Assembly (NCBI RefSeq): GCF_033193315.1
Contig: NZ_CP136187.1
Span: forward strand, 372,001 to 436,000
Source: Agathobaculum sp. NTUH-O15-33
GTDB taxonomy: Bacteria; Bacillota; Clostridia; Oscillospirales; Butyricicoccaceae
Direction: 5' to 3'
Length of the DNA stretch: 64,000 bases
The translations under genes were made by a program, and so were the position numbers. How positions within the stretch are numbered: position 1 is the stretch's first letter; each line of letters begins with the position of its first letter. The notes beneath the pieces are model-generated. The model was not told the DNA's origin, did not search any database, and saw only the letters and a program-made list of their open reading frames with translations. Below, in pieces: positions 42,134 through 51,358 of this stretch.

Positions 42134-42519
42134 CTTTACCGTTCCCTTAATAAATTCTTCATGAAGGTATGCCTTTGGCGCTGCTGGGCAGACATTGCGC
42201 TTTGTACAAATATAGTAATTTTATATCTGGTGTTTGTTGTATTAATCATAGCCTTTCTACGCGAAATATGGAAATACATATATTAAATAAATAATATAGC
42301 GATTTTGTTATAAGCGCTGCGTCTTTAAGCTTAAAAGTTATAATTGGAAAAATTTCTAAATCTGAAGCGGATATTTTTTAAATTTGTGCCGTTGCCTGTT
42401 GCCAAGGTTGAAAAACATGCTATAATTTAAATAAATCCCGATCTAACCGCAATAAAAATGAGTATGCGGCACACAAACGATGGATAGCCGTTCCGACTAT
42501 TGGGGGAAGGAATATTGCT
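42134..42519. other. AT-rich divergent control region between DUF202 and lysR
   Basis: 386 bases with no credible gene. It holds the lysR promoter (42399-42426). LysR-type targets (T-N11-A) are expected here, but AT-richness makes any single match meaningless. Promoter elements for the sulfatase operon are not clear by eye. Confidence 0.5.
42399..42426 (+). promoter_or_regulatory. Promoter of the lysR gene
   Basis: TTGCCA at 42399-42404, 16 bases, then a perfect TATAAT at 42421-42426, about 95 bases before the start codon. Confidence 0.55.
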
Positions 42520-43428
42520 ATGACCCTTAGACACCTTCGGATCTTTGTCGCGATTTGTGAAACAGGAAGCGCTACCGCTGCGGGAGAAATGCTGTATTTG
42601 GCGCAACCATCCATCAGTCTCGCCCTTTCAGAATTGGAATCGCACTACGGCGTTAAGCTCTTTGATCGCATCGGCCGACGATTACAGATCACGCAGGCGG
42701 GCCAGTTTTTCCTTCCTAGAGCGATCCAGATCGTCAATCTTTTTGATACCATAACGCAAGAAATGAGTAGCTTGGACTTTAAGGGGACTTTGCGTGTTGG
42801 CGCCAGCGTGACCATTGGAACCTACCTTCTGCCTGCCGCCTTAGTCGCTTTCCGCGAACAATTTCCTGATATGGAGGTTATAGTAAGCATCGCGCACTCC
42901 GGGAAAATAGAGCAGGATGTTTTGGAGAACAACATCGATCTTGGACTGGTGGAGACCAATATTCAAAACGAGAGCCTGTGCCAACAGCCGATTGCAAGGG
43001 ATCATATCCTGTGGATCTGTGCGCCTGACCATCCGTTCGCTAATAGTAAAAATGTATCTTTTGAAAAAGTCGTCACACAGCCGATCCTGCTATGGGAGGC
43101 TAAAAGCCGCAGACGTTCTCTGCTTGAATCGATCTTCCGGGAAAAGGGCTATATCCTAAATCCAACTTGGCAAAGTATCAGCGCACAGGCGATTTTAAGC
43201 GCCGTCATATCCGGAATGGGTATTTCGTTCCTGTCCCGCACGTTAGTTTCGGGGGCGTTGGACCGCGGGGAAATCTCATCGTTTCGTGTTGATAACATGG
43301 ACTTCTATCGGAATTTTTCAGTAATTCGCAATAAAAACAAGACTGTTTCCCATTCCATGAACGTGTTGATCGACCTTTGCCGTGCACAAGCCGAAAGCAA
43401 ATGCCTCGCTGTGAGTTTTGATTTTTAA
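42520..43428 (+). CDS. LysR-family transcriptional regulator
   Basis: The 302-residue regulator has the N-terminal winged HTH (TLRHLRIFVAICETGSATAAGEML...QPSISLALSELESHYGVKLFDR) and a C-terminal periplasmic-binding-like effector domain. It is divergent from the sulfatase operon, the usual sign that it controls that operon. GGGGGAAGGA precedes the ATG. Confidence 0.92.
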   Translation: MTLRHLRIFVAICETGSATAAGEMLYLAQPSISLALSELESHYGVKLFDRIGRRLQITQAGQFFLPRAIQIVNLFDTITQEMSSLDFKGTLRVGASVTIGTYLLPAALVAFREQFPDMEVIVSIAHSGKIEQDVLENNIDLGLVETNIQNESLCQQPIARDHILWICAPDHPFANSKNVSFEKVVTQPILLWEAKSRRRSLLESIFREKGYILNPTWQSISAQAILSAVISGMGISFLSRTLVSGALDRGEISSFRVDNMDFYRNFSVIRNKNKTVSHSMNVLIDLCRAQAESKCLAVSFDF

Positions 43429-43450
43429 ATAAGGAAAACCGCTTAAAAAT

Positions 43451-43490
43451 AAAAGGGCCCGTTGCAACCAGAGTTGCAACGGGCCCTTTT
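43451..43490. terminator. Bidirectional intrinsic terminator
   Basis: An 18-bp perfect stem (AAAAGGGCCCGTTGCAAC, loop CAGA) with T- and A-runs on both sides, between convergent lysR and the small RHH-like gene. Confidence 0.9.
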
Positions 43491-43508
43491 ATAAATGAAA
43501 ACCAGATG

Positions 43509-43706
43509 TTAAGGCTGATTTTCACTTTGCGATGAATCAGTAGGAGCCTTCATGTTGGTAAGTGCATACTCAATACATTGTCCAATAAAGGCGTTTCGGC
43601 TTAAATCCCAGTCTTTTGCGGCTTGCTCTACTGTTTTTAATATTTCGACATCAAGGCTGATAGATATTTGCTCTTTGCGATATTGCTTAGGAATAAAGTT
43701 CGACAA
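43509..43706 (-). CDS. Small ribbon-helix-helix-like protein
   Basis: The 65-residue protein contains EQISISLDVEILKTVEQAAKDWDLSRNAFIGQCIEYAL, the strand-helix-helix pattern of CopG/Arc regulators. The start is probably TTG at 43706, nine bases after GAGGAG; an ATG at 43715 directly touches the ribosome site. AT-rich and divergent from the unknown gene at 43805, which it may regulate. Confidence 0.65.
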   Translation of the reverse strand: MSNFIPKQYRKEQISISLDVEILKTVEQAAKDWDLSRNAFIGQCIEYALTNMKAPTDSSQSENQP

Positions 43707-43804
43707 TTTAAACATCTCCTCTTGTAAAAGAGTAAGGGATATTATATGCTATTTATATGATTATTTATTAATCAAAAATATAATCATAGATAGGGCGGAT
43801 TGAG

Positions 43805-44452
43805 ATGTCAAACCAACAAAATGAAAACCAAATTTATTTATTTCCCACCTTAACACAAGACATTGATGACGAGTATATTTATCGTCCGTTAGTTGCAGTA
43901 GAGCAATATGCGGCTAAGCATTTTGACCAACATCAAAGACTAATGGAACAAGAACAAGCAAGCTTTTGGAAGATGATGGAGGGTCAAGGTAGGGCTTGGA
44001 TCCAACTTGAGGACGCCCTATTAGAGTATACAGACTTTCTAAACAGCATACGGCGATATTTTTTGTATCATGGCACCCAAATTGCGCTACATGAATTTAT
44101 GGGTACGCGTAGACGCTGTTGTGAATATTTTGAAGTGATCAATACTGGTATGGCCGGTTTTTTTCGGTCTGACTATATGATAGAGCAACGAGAAGCAGCG
44201 TGGAACGGCATAAAAACCATTGCAAAACAAATTAATAAAGAAGATATTGAACGGAAAAATCGCCTGCAACGAGCGAAAAAGAACTTAATGAGCTGCTATT
44301 TGTGTGTTATAGCTGGTTATGAGCAAACAATCATAGATATGCTGGGCTTTATTGATACATTTAAACTGGACGAAATATATTTAAAGCAACTTCATAAGAC
44401 TTTTTGTATTCCGTATGAATCAGACGCATTAAATTGGATTGCAATGCAGTAA
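43805..44452 (+). CDS. Unknown helical protein in an AT-rich island
   Basis: The 215-residue protein is rich in Gln, Tyr, Glu and Lys and mostly helical (EQYAAKHFDQHQRLMEQEQASFWKMMEGQG). It has no signal peptide or transmembrane segment. Codon use and base composition are much more AT-rich than the flanking genes, which suggests recent transfer. I recognise no family. The start at 43805 has only a weak ribosome site. Confidence 0.65.
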   Translation: MSNQQNENQIYLFPTLTQDIDDEYIYRPLVAVEQYAAKHFDQHQRLMEQEQASFWKMMEGQGRAWIQLEDALLEYTDFLNSIRRYFLYHGTQIALHEFMGTRRRCCEYFEVINTGMAGFFRSDYMIEQREAAWNGIKTIAKQINKEDIERKNRLQRAKKNLMSCYLCVIAGYEQTIIDMLGFIDTFKLDEIYLKQLHKTFCIPYESDALNWIAMQ

Positions 44453-44519
44453 TGTTAAAGCTTTTTTATTGGAATATAGTGTTTTAAAGTTTTATAGGCA
44501 ATGCCTGTTTTCAAGAAAC

Positions 44520-44592
44520 TTTACATTGTAAAATGACTTTACACACATTTTACAAACCGCGGCTTTTTGATTTTACATTGTTTTTGTATGAT
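44520..44592 (+). promoter_or_regulatory. PhoP-box promoter of the pst-pho operon
   Basis: TTTACA occurs at 44520, 44538, 44549 and 44572. The 44538 and 44549 copies are exactly 11 bases apart and 44572 is about two turns on, matching the 11-bp periodic TT(A/T)ACA repeats of Firmicute Pho boxes. A TATGAT -10 follows at 44587-44592 with no good -35, as expected for a PhoP-activated promoter. PhoP and PhoR are encoded in the same operon. Confidence 0.75.
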
Positions 44593-44642
44593 GAATTTGT
44601 AATGAAAAACAAGTACACGATCAAAAAGGAGAAATATTGCCC

Positions 44643-45555
44643 ATGAAAAAATCCATTTCCCTACTGCTGGCCGGTTTGATGCTGACCGGCGCGCTCGCGG
44701 GCTGCGGCAGCGATGCAAGCACAGAGACCCAGCAGCCGGGCGCGGGTGCCGCCGGCAATGAGGACGGCGGTGTATCCGGCGCGATCACTGTGATTTCCCG
44801 CGAGGACGGCTCCGGCACGCGAGGCGCGTTTATCGAGCTGACCGGCGTGGAGGAAAAGAACGAAGCCGGCGAAAAAGGAAGACAACACCACCGCCGACGC
44901 GGAAATCGCGAGCAAGACCGACGCGGTGCTCACCAGCGTTGCGTCCAATGAAAAGGCCATCGGCTATGTTTCGCTCGGCTCGCTGAACGACACGGTCAAG
45001 GCCGTTCAAGTAGACGGCGTGGAAGCCACCACGGATAATGTAAAGTCCGGTTCCTATAAGCTGGCCCGTCCGTTCAATGTCGCCGTGAAGGGCGAGGCGA
45101 CCGGCGTTGCCAAGGATTTTATGAATTTCATCATGTCCAAGGAAGGCCAAGCGGTCATCGCGGAGAACAAGTACATCGCGGTGGACGACGCGGCGGAAGC
45201 TTTTACGACGGACGGCTCCTCCGGCCAGATCACGGTTGGCGGCTCCTCCTCGGTCGCTCCGGTGATGGAAAAGCTGATCGAAGCCTATCAGGCGCTGAAC
45301 ACGAGCGCGAAGATCGAGCTGCAGTCCTCTGATTCGACCTCCGGCATGACCGGCACGATCGACGGCACCTTTGCCATCGGTATGGCGTCGCGCGAATTGA
45401 AGGATGAGGAAAAGACCGAGCTGACCGGCACCGCCATCGCGCTGGACGGCATCGCGGTCGTCGTTAACCCGATGAACGCGGTGAGCGAGCTGTCGATGGA
45501 CCAGATCAAGAGCATCTATGTCGGCGACGTCACCGAGTGGGGCGACGTTCAGTAA
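44643..45555 (+). pseudogene. pstS: Phosphate-binding lipoprotein PstS with a one-base frameshift
   Basis: Codons from 44643 give a lipoprotein signal (KKSISLLLAGLMLTGALAGC, lipobox LAGC) and GAITVISREDGSGTRGAFIELTG. At the A5 run 44872-44876 the frame shifts; removing one A restores EKEDNTTADAEIASKT and joins the second frame (44926-45555: SVASNEKAIGYVSLGSLNDT...GGSSSVAPVMEKL). The lobe order (SGTRGAF part before GSSSV part) is circularly permuted relative to classical PstS, as seen in other Clostridia. Either decayed or a sequence error. Confidence 0.85.
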
Positions 45556-45580
45556 CGCAAAAACGGTATATCGCAGGGAG

Positions 45581-45603
45581 AGGGCGAAAACGGATTTCGC
45601 CCT
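45581..45603 (+). other. Intercistronic hairpin between pstS and pstC
   Basis: AGGGCGAAA/TTTCGCCCT 9-bp stem with a 5-base loop, extendable, followed by TTCCTC. It could partially terminate or stabilise the pstS mRNA so that PstS exceeds the permease. Confidence 0.55.
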
Positions 45604-45627
45604 TTCCTCTGTATACGGGGTGAAAAT

Positions 45628-46500
45628 ATGAAAGAGTTCCGCGAAAAAGCAATGCACGGCGTGTTTTTTGCCTGCGCGTTCGCATCTATCTTCGCTGTCG
45701 CGCTGATCTGTGTGTTTCTGTTTGCAAACGGCCTGCCCGCGATGCAGGAGATCGGCGTGTTCGATTTTCTGTCGGGCGCCAAGTGGAAGCCGGGCAACGA
45801 TATTTACGGCATATTGCCCATGATTCTCGGCAGTATCTACATCACCGCCGGGGCGATCATCGTGGGCGTGCCGATCGGCCTGCTCACCGCCATTTTCATG
45901 GCGTTCTATTGCCCAAAACGCCTGTACGGCGTGCTCAAGCCCTGTACCGAGCTGCTGGCCGGTATCCCTTCCATTGTGTACGGCTTCTTCGGTATGGTCG
46001 TGCTGGTGCCGCTGATCAGTAAGGTGGCGGCGCTGCCGGTCTTTGGCCGGGATGTTTCGGGCTCCTCCATACTGGCCGCGTCCATTCTGCTGGGCATCAT
46101 GATCTTGCCCACCATCATCGGCGTGTCGGAATCCGCGCTGCGCGCCGTGCCCCAAAGCTATTACGAGGGCGCGGTCGCCATGGGCGCGACGCATGAGCGC
46201 GCGGTATTCTCCGTCATGCTGCCGGCGGCCCGCTCGGGCGTGCTGGCGGGTGTGGTGCTCGGCATCGGCCGCGCGATCGGCGAGACGATGGCCGTTATCA
46301 TGGTCGCGGGCAATCAGCCGCGCGTCACGGGCGATCTTTTCAAGGGTATCCGCACAATGACCGCCAATATCGTCATTGAAATGGGCTATGCCTCCGGCCT
46401 GCACCGCGAGGCGCTGATCGCGACCGGCGTTGTGCTGTTCGTGTTCATCCTGCTCATCAACCTGACCTTCTCGGTGCTAAAAAGGAGGAAGGATGCATGA
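45628..46500 (+). CDS. pstC: Phosphate ABC transporter permease PstC
   Basis: The 290-residue permease has six helices and PstC features: [39 protein letters not shown] and the EAA-type loop ALRAVPQSYYEGAVAMGATHERAVF. Its stop overlaps the pstA start (ATGA). Confidence 0.95.
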   Translation: MKEFREKAMHGVFFACAFASIFAVALICVFLFANGLPAMQEIGVFDFLSGAKWKPGNDIYGILPMILGSIYITAGAIIVGVPIGLLTAIFMAFYCPKRLYGVLKPCTELLAGIPSIVYGFFGMVVLVPLISKVAALPVFGRDVSGSSILAASILLGIMILPTIIGVSESALRAVPQSYYEGAVAMGATHERAVFSVMLPAARSGVLAGVVLGIGRAIGETMAVIMVAGNQPRVTGDLFKGIRTMTANIVIEMGYASGLHREALIATGVVLFVFILLINLTFSVLKRRKDA

Positions 46501-47379
46501 CAAGCGAGATCGCAATGAAGAAGAAAGCGGCCCATACGGCCACGGTAAAACAAAAAAAGCTGTACGGCCGCGGCAAAGCAAGGGTACAGAAAGGGCTGGT
46601 ATACGGCGCGGCCGCCATCACCTTTACCGTTTTGCTGTTCCTGATCGGCTACATCTTAATCAACGGCATACCGAATCTGGAAGCCCTCGCTGTTTTCGCT
46701 CACGTATACCTCGGATAATGTATCCATGGTGCCCGCGATGATCACGACCGTGCAGATGACGCTGCTTTCGCTGCTCATCGCCGTGCCGCTCGGCCTGTTT
46801 ACCGCCATTTATTTGAATGAATACGCGTCGCGCGGCAACCGGCTGGTGCATATTATCCGCATTACCACGGAAACGCTGTCCGGCATTCCGTCCATTGTGT
46901 ACGGCCTGTTCGGCATGCTGTTCTTCGTCACCTACCTGCGTTGGAACTATTCGCTGCTCGCGGGCGCGATGACGCTGGCAATCATGATCCTGCCGCTGAT
47001 CATGCGCACCGCGGAGGAAGCGCTCATGAGCGTGCCGGATACCTTCCGCGAGGGCTCGTTCGGCCTTGGCGCGGGGCGGCTGCGCACGGTGTTCCGCATC
47101 GTGCTGCCCAGCGCCATGCCCGGCATCCTGTCCGGCGTCATACTCGGCATTGGCCGTATTGTCGGCGAAACGGCGGCGCTGATCTTCACCGCGGGCACTA
47201 TGGCGCAAATTCCGGGCCTGATGCAGTCGGGCCGCACGCTCGCCATCCATATGTACGTGCTCTCGGGCGAGGGCCTGCATATGAACGAGGCATACGCGAC
47301 CGCGGTCGTGCTGCTGCTCGTCGTGCTATTGATGAACGCGCTTTCCGCGCTCGTCGCCCGCAAGCTTACCAAAAAGTAA
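46497..47379 (+). pseudogene. pstA: Phosphate ABC transporter permease PstA with a one-base frameshift
   Basis: The first frame (46497-46718) gives the basic N-terminus and first helix, then loses the family at GNLEAL-type sequence near 46686-46690. Removing one base from CCCTCGCTG restores LLFSLTYTSDNVSMVPAM. The second frame continues (to 47379) with [20 protein letters not shown] and the EAA loop. All of PstA is otherwise present. True mutation or sequence error. Confidence 0.87.
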
Positions 47380-47390
47380 CGGAGGCAACT

Positions 47391-48146
47391 ATGAATCAGG
47401 AGAAGATACAGATCAGGGATATGAACCTCTTTTACGGGGCGTTTCAGGCTCTGCGCGATATCGACCTTGCCATCAAGGAAAAGGAGATCACGGCCTTTAT
47501 CGGCCCTTCGGGCTGCGGCAAATCAACGCTGCTGCGCTCGCTTAACCGTATGAACGATCTGGTGGAGGGCTGCCGCATCACGGGCGACATTTTGCTGGAC
47601 GGCGAGGATATTTATAAAAGCGGCGATGTGAACCTGCTGCGCAAACGCGTTGGCATGGTGTTCCAAAAGCCCAATCCGTTTCCCATGTCGATCTACGACA
47701 ACATCGCCTACGGGCCGCGCACGCACGGCGTGAAAAGCCGCGTGCGGCTGGATGAGATCGTCGAGACCTCGCTCCGGCGCGCCGCGATCTGGGATGAGAC
47801 CAAGGACAACTTGAAAAAGTCCGCTCTATCCATGTCGGGTGGCCAGCAGCAGCGCATTTGCATTGCCCGCGCGCTCGCCGCCGAGCCCGAGGTGCTGCTC
47901 ATGGATGAGCCGACCTCGGCACTCGATCCGATCTCGACCTCGAAGATCGAAGACCTTGTGCTGGAGCTGAAAAAAGATTATACTATCGTTATGGTGACGC
48001 ACAATATGCAGCAGGCCACCCGCGTTTCGGATACGACGGCGTTTTTCCTGCTCGGCGAGATCGTCGAAACAGGCGATACGGAAACGCTGTTTTCGGTGCC
48101 GAGGGACAAACGCACCGAGGATTACATCACGGGGAGGTTCGGCTGA
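47391..48146 (+). CDS. pstB: Phosphate ABC transporter ATPase PstB
   Basis: The 251-residue ATPase has Walker [10 protein letters not shown] (38-46), the PstB-typical [20 protein letters not shown], signature SMSGGQQQR and Walker [16 protein letters not shown] at 47391 follows GGAGG; a longer frame from 46941 only shadows pstA. Confidence 0.97.
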   Translation: MNQEKIQIRDMNLFYGAFQALRDIDLAIKEKEITAFIGPSGCGKSTLLRSLNRMNDLVEGCRITGDILLDGEDIYKSGDVNLLRKRVGMVFQKPNPFPMSIYDNIAYGPRTHGVKSRVRLDEIVETSLRRAAIWDETKDNLKKSALSMSGGQQQRICIARALAAEPEVLLMDEPTSALDPISTSKIEDLVLELKKDYTIVMVTHNMQQATRVSDTTAFFLLGEIVETGDTETLFSVPRDKRTEDYITGRFG

Positions 48147-48782
48147 ATGAGAAACCGATTCGATATACAGCTCGCGGAGCTGAACAACGAACTGATCGTC
48201 ATGGGCGCGAAGTGTGAAAACGCGATCGCCAGCGCGGTGCGCGCGCTCGTGACCGGCCAGCCCGCGCTCGCGGCGGACGCGGTCGCGGCCGAGCGCGAGA
48301 TCGACCAGATGGAGCGCACGATTGAAAGCCTATGCCTAAAGTTGCTGCTGCAGCAGCAGCCGGTCGCCTCCGACCTGCGGCTGATCTCGGCGGCGCTCAA
48401 GATGATAACGGATATCGAGCGCATCGGCGATCAGGCGGCGGATATCGCGGAGATCGTGCCCTATTTGACGAATACCAAGCGGCAAAGCGTTCATATCGAG
48501 CCCATGGCCCGCGCGACGATACAGATGGTGACCGACAGTCTGGACGCGTTTGTTCGCCGCGATCTGGCGCTCGCGCGCCGCGTGATCGAGCAGGACGATG
48601 TGGTGGACGATTTGTTCGATAAATGCAAGACCGACCTGATCCGCGAGATCAGCGAGGACCCCGCGGACGGCGAGCGGGTTCTCGATGTGCTGATGGTGGC
48701 CAAATATTTGGAACGGATCGGCGACCACGCGACCAACATCGCCGAGTGGGTAGAATTCTCCATCACCGGGGAACATAAGTAA
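48147..48782 (+). CDS. phoU: Phosphate signalling complex protein PhoU
   Basis: The 211-residue protein has two three-helix PhoU repeats with metal-binding motifs (EREIDQMERTIE, ERIGDQAADIAE, ERIGDHATNIAEW). It links Pst flux to PhoR. It starts directly after the pstB stop. Confidence 0.96.
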   Translation: MRNRFDIQLAELNNELIVMGAKCENAIASAVRALVTGQPALAADAVAAEREIDQMERTIESLCLKLLLQQQPVASDLRLISAALKMITDIERIGDQAADIAEIVPYLTNTKRQSVHIEPMARATIQMVTDSLDAFVRRDLALARRVIEQDDVVDDLFDKCKTDLIREISEDPADGERVLDVLMVAKYLERIGDHATNIAEWVEFSITGEHK

Positions 48783-48831
48783 GACCGGGAAACGTGCCGC
48801 TGCGGCAAACGGATAAGGAGTGGAATTCGCA

Positions 48832-49512
48832 TTGATTTACTGCGTCGAGGATGACGAGGGCATCCGCGAGCTTGTTGTATACACCCTGCAAAATTCGGGA
48901 CTGCCCGCCCGTGGTTTTGCCGACGGCGACGCGCTTTCATCGGCGCTGCGCGAGGGAAAGCCGGACCTGATCCTGCTCGATATCATGCTGCCGGGCGAGG
49001 ACGGCGTATCCATCCTGCGCGCGCTGCGCCGCCGGCCGGATACGGAAAAGCTGCCCGTAATCCTGCTCACGGCCAAGGGCAGCGAGTATGACAAGGTGAT
49101 CGGGTTGGACAGCGGGGCGGATGATTATATCGCCAAGCCCTTTGGCATGATGGAGCTGCTCGCGCGCGTGCGCGCGGTGCTGCGCCGCATCCAGCCCGAG
49201 GGCGAAGCCGTGGCGGACGCGCTCCGCGCCGGGCCTGTCTCGGTAGACCCGCGCGCGCATGAAACCTTTGTAAACGGGCAAAAGGTTCGCCTGACGCTCA
49301 AGGAATACGAGCTGCTCTGTCTGTTGATGCGCAGCCGGGGCGCGGTGCTCACGCGCGACGTGCTGCTCGAAACCATTTGGGGCTATTGCACGGAAAGCGA
49401 GACCCGCACGGTCGATGTGCATATCCGCACGCTGCGGCAGAAGCTGGGCGACGCGGGCGAGATGATTGAGACCGTGCGCGGCGTGGGTTACCGCCTGCGG
49501 GGTGAGGCATGA
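48832..49512 (+). CDS. phoP: PhoP/PhoB-type response regulator
   Basis: The 226-residue OmpR-family regulator has receiver acids in IYCVEDDEGIRE, phospho-Asp in LILLDIMLPGEDG, and Lys in DDYIAKPFG; a C-terminal winged helix (LLMRSRGAVLTRDVLLETIWGY) follows. I favour the TTG at 48832 (MIYCVEDD by homology) 11 bases after AAGGAG; the GTG at 48820 overlaps that site. It should bind the Pho boxes at 44520. Confidence 0.92.
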   Translation: MIYCVEDDEGIRELVVYTLQNSGLPARGFADGDALSSALREGKPDLILLDIMLPGEDGVSILRALRRRPDTEKLPVILLTAKGSEYDKVIGLDSGADDYIAKPFGMMELLARVRAVLRRIQPEGEAVADALRAGPVSVDPRAHETFVNGQKVRLTLKEYELLCLLMRSRGAVLTRDVLLETIWGYCTESETRTVDVHIRTLRQKLGDAGEMIETVRGVGYRLRGEA

Positions 49513-51176
49513 GAAAACGCGTATTCGGCAGTATTTTCATTACCGCGTTCCTCGCGGTCGCGCTCACCGTGTCCATGATGCTGATCGCGTTTTATACCGG
49601 CTTGTCCGAGGACGTGCGCGCTCGCCTGCGGGATGAGTGCGCCGCGATCGAGCAGCTTGCCGGACAGGAAGGCGGCGCCGAGCAGACGTTTATCGGCATT
49701 GGGCAAAGCTACGCCGACCGGCTTACCGTGATCTCGGCCACGGGCGAGGTGCTGTACGATAACCGTACGGACGCGAGCCAGATGGAAAACCATCTTTCCC
49801 GTCCGGAAATACAACAGGCGCTGAAAACCGGCGAGGGCGAAGGCGACCGCCTTTCCGAAACGCTGTCTACGCGCACGTATTACGCGGCGCGCCTGCTGCC
49901 GGATGGCAGCGTGCTCCGCCTTTCCGCAACGGCGGAAAGCTCCTTTGGCGCGCTGTCCGCAGTGTCGCCGCTGATCGTTTTGGTTTTTTTGCTCACGCTG
50001 CTGGCGGCGGCGCTGCTCGCCAGCTGGCTGACCGGCGTATTTTTAGCGCCGATCGAAACGCTTGATCTGAGCGATCCGACCAAAAACAAGGCGTATGACG
50101 AGCTTTCGCCGCTTTTGCAGCGGCTCGCGCGTCAGAACCGGCGTATCGAAACGCAGATGAACGAATTAAAGCGGCGGCAAGCCGAATTTGACGATATCAC
50201 CGCGCGTATGGATGAAGGGTTGATCCTATTCTCCGCGGAAGGCGAAGTGGTGTTCCAAAACCGCGCGGCGCGCGCGCTGTTCCCGGCAGAAGCGGCGCAC
50301 GGCGGTTATCCCGCGCTTTGCCGCGACCCTGCTTACCTGCACGCGGTGGCCGAAGCGCTGGGCGGCGGCAGCGATCATGGCCGGATGGAGCGAAACGGCC
50401 GCATTTACGAATTGGCTTCTAATTCCACCCCGGATGAGGGCGACGGCCACGCGGCGGTGCTGTTTTTGGTCGATGTGACCGAGCGCGAGCAGGCCGAGCA
50501 GCAACGGCGCGAATTTTCGGCCAATGTTTCGCACGAATTAAAAACGCCGTTGACCAGCATCATGGGCTACGCGGAGTTGGTGGAGACCGGCATGGCCAGA
50601 CCCGGGGATGTGAGCCGTTTCGCGGGCAAGATACACACCGAAGCCGCGCGTTTGCTTGGGCTGATCGAGGATATCCTGCGTCTGTCCCGTCTGGATGAGG
50701 GCGGCATGCAAAGCCAGTTTGAACCGGTCGAGCTGCGCGGCCTTTGCGAAAGCGTGCGGGGCCGTCTCATGGAAAAGGCGGAAAAAAACGGCGTATCCAT
50801 CACCGTTGCGGGTGAAGCGGTCACGGTGTCCGGCGTACGGCAGACGCTGGAACAGATGGCGTTTAACCTGTGCGACAATGCGATTGCCTACAATAAGCCG
50901 GGCGGCAGCGTCACCATGACGACGGGCGATGAAAACGGCGCGCCGTATCTCTGTGTCAGCGATACGGGGATCGGCATCGCGCCCGCCGATCAGGCGCGCG
51001 TGTTTGAGCGGTTTTACCGCGTGGACAAAAGCCGCTCCAAGCAGACCGGCGGCACGGGGCTGGGCCTGTCGATCGTTAAGCACGGCGCGGGCCTGCACGG
51101 CGCGGCGGTAACGCTGAAAAGCGAGGAAGGGAAGGGTACGGAAATCCGAATCGTGTTCCCTATCCAGCGAAACTAA
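49509..51176 (+). CDS. phoR: PhoR-type sensor histidine kinase
   Basis: The 555-residue kinase has a first helix (about 8-30), an extracytoplasmic domain of about 125 residues, a second helix (about 155-178), a linker, a PAS-like domain, HisKA (FSANVSHELKTPLTSIMGYAEL) and a HATPase (NLCDNAIAYN, DTGIGIAPAD, GGTGLGLSIVKHG). Start overlaps the phoP stop (ATGA). Confidence 0.95.
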   Translation: MRKRVFGSIFITAFLAVALTVSMMLIAFYTGLSEDVRARLRDECAAIEQLAGQEGGAEQTFIGIGQSYADRLTVISATGEVLYDNRTDASQMENHLSRPEIQQALKTGEGEGDRLSETLSTRTYYAARLLPDGSVLRLSATAESSFGALSAVSPLIVLVFLLTLLAAALLASWLTGVFLAPIETLDLSDPTKNKAYDELSPLLQRLARQNRRIETQMNELKRRQAEFDDITARMDEGLILFSAEGEVVFQNRAARALFPAEAAHGGYPALCRDPAYLHAVAEALGGGSDHGRMERNGRIYELASNSTPDEGDGHAAVLFLVDVTEREQAEQQRREFSANVSHELKTPLTSIMGYAELVETGMARPGDVSRFAGKIHTEAARLLGLIEDILRLSRLDEGGMQSQFEPVELRGLCESVRGRLMEKAEKNGVSITVAGEAVTVSGVRQTLEQMAFNLCDNAIAYNKPGGSVTMTTGDENGAPYLCVSDTGIGIAPADQARVFERFYRVDKSRSKQTGGTGLGLSIVKHGAGLHGAAVTLKSEEGKGTEIRIVFPIQRN

Positions 51177-51190
51177 AAAAACAGACAGGG

Positions 51191-51223
51191 GAGAGGCGCG
51201 CGAGCAGCGTGCCTCTCTTTTTT
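51191..51223 (+). terminator. Intrinsic terminator of the pst-pho operon
   Basis: GAGAGGCGCGC/GCGTGCCTCTC stem (11 bp, one G-U) with TTTTTT after it, 14 bases beyond phoR. Confidence 0.85.
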
Positions 51224-51277
51224 CGCTCTGCACAGTTTGGCGGAGAAAAGAGAAGAAAAAACTGTCGTTTTAAATGG

Positions 51278-51306
51278 TTGCGGAAACAACTAGTTGATGG
51301 TAAAAT
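51278..51306 (+). promoter_or_regulatory. Promoter of marR-MATE
   Basis: TTGCGG at 51278-51283, 17 bases, then TAAAAT at 51301-51306. Confidence 0.6.
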
Positions 51307-51314
51307 AAATATAT

Positions 51315-51330
51315 AGTTGCACGCGCAACT
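51315..51330. promoter_or_regulatory. Candidate MarR operator
   Basis: AGTTGC, ACGC spacer, GCAACT: a 16-base inverted repeat right over the predicted transcription start of marR. A related GTTGCGGAAACAAC repeat overlaps the -35. Confidence 0.55.
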
Positions 51331-51358
51331 TCGTGGATTATAAGAGGAGAATAACACG

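Noticed and set aside
42089..42286. 65-codon plus-strand ORF in the lysR/DUF202 gap
   Set aside because: It overlaps the DUF202 start on the opposite strand, has no ribosome site and no recognisable feature besides a chance hydrophobic run.
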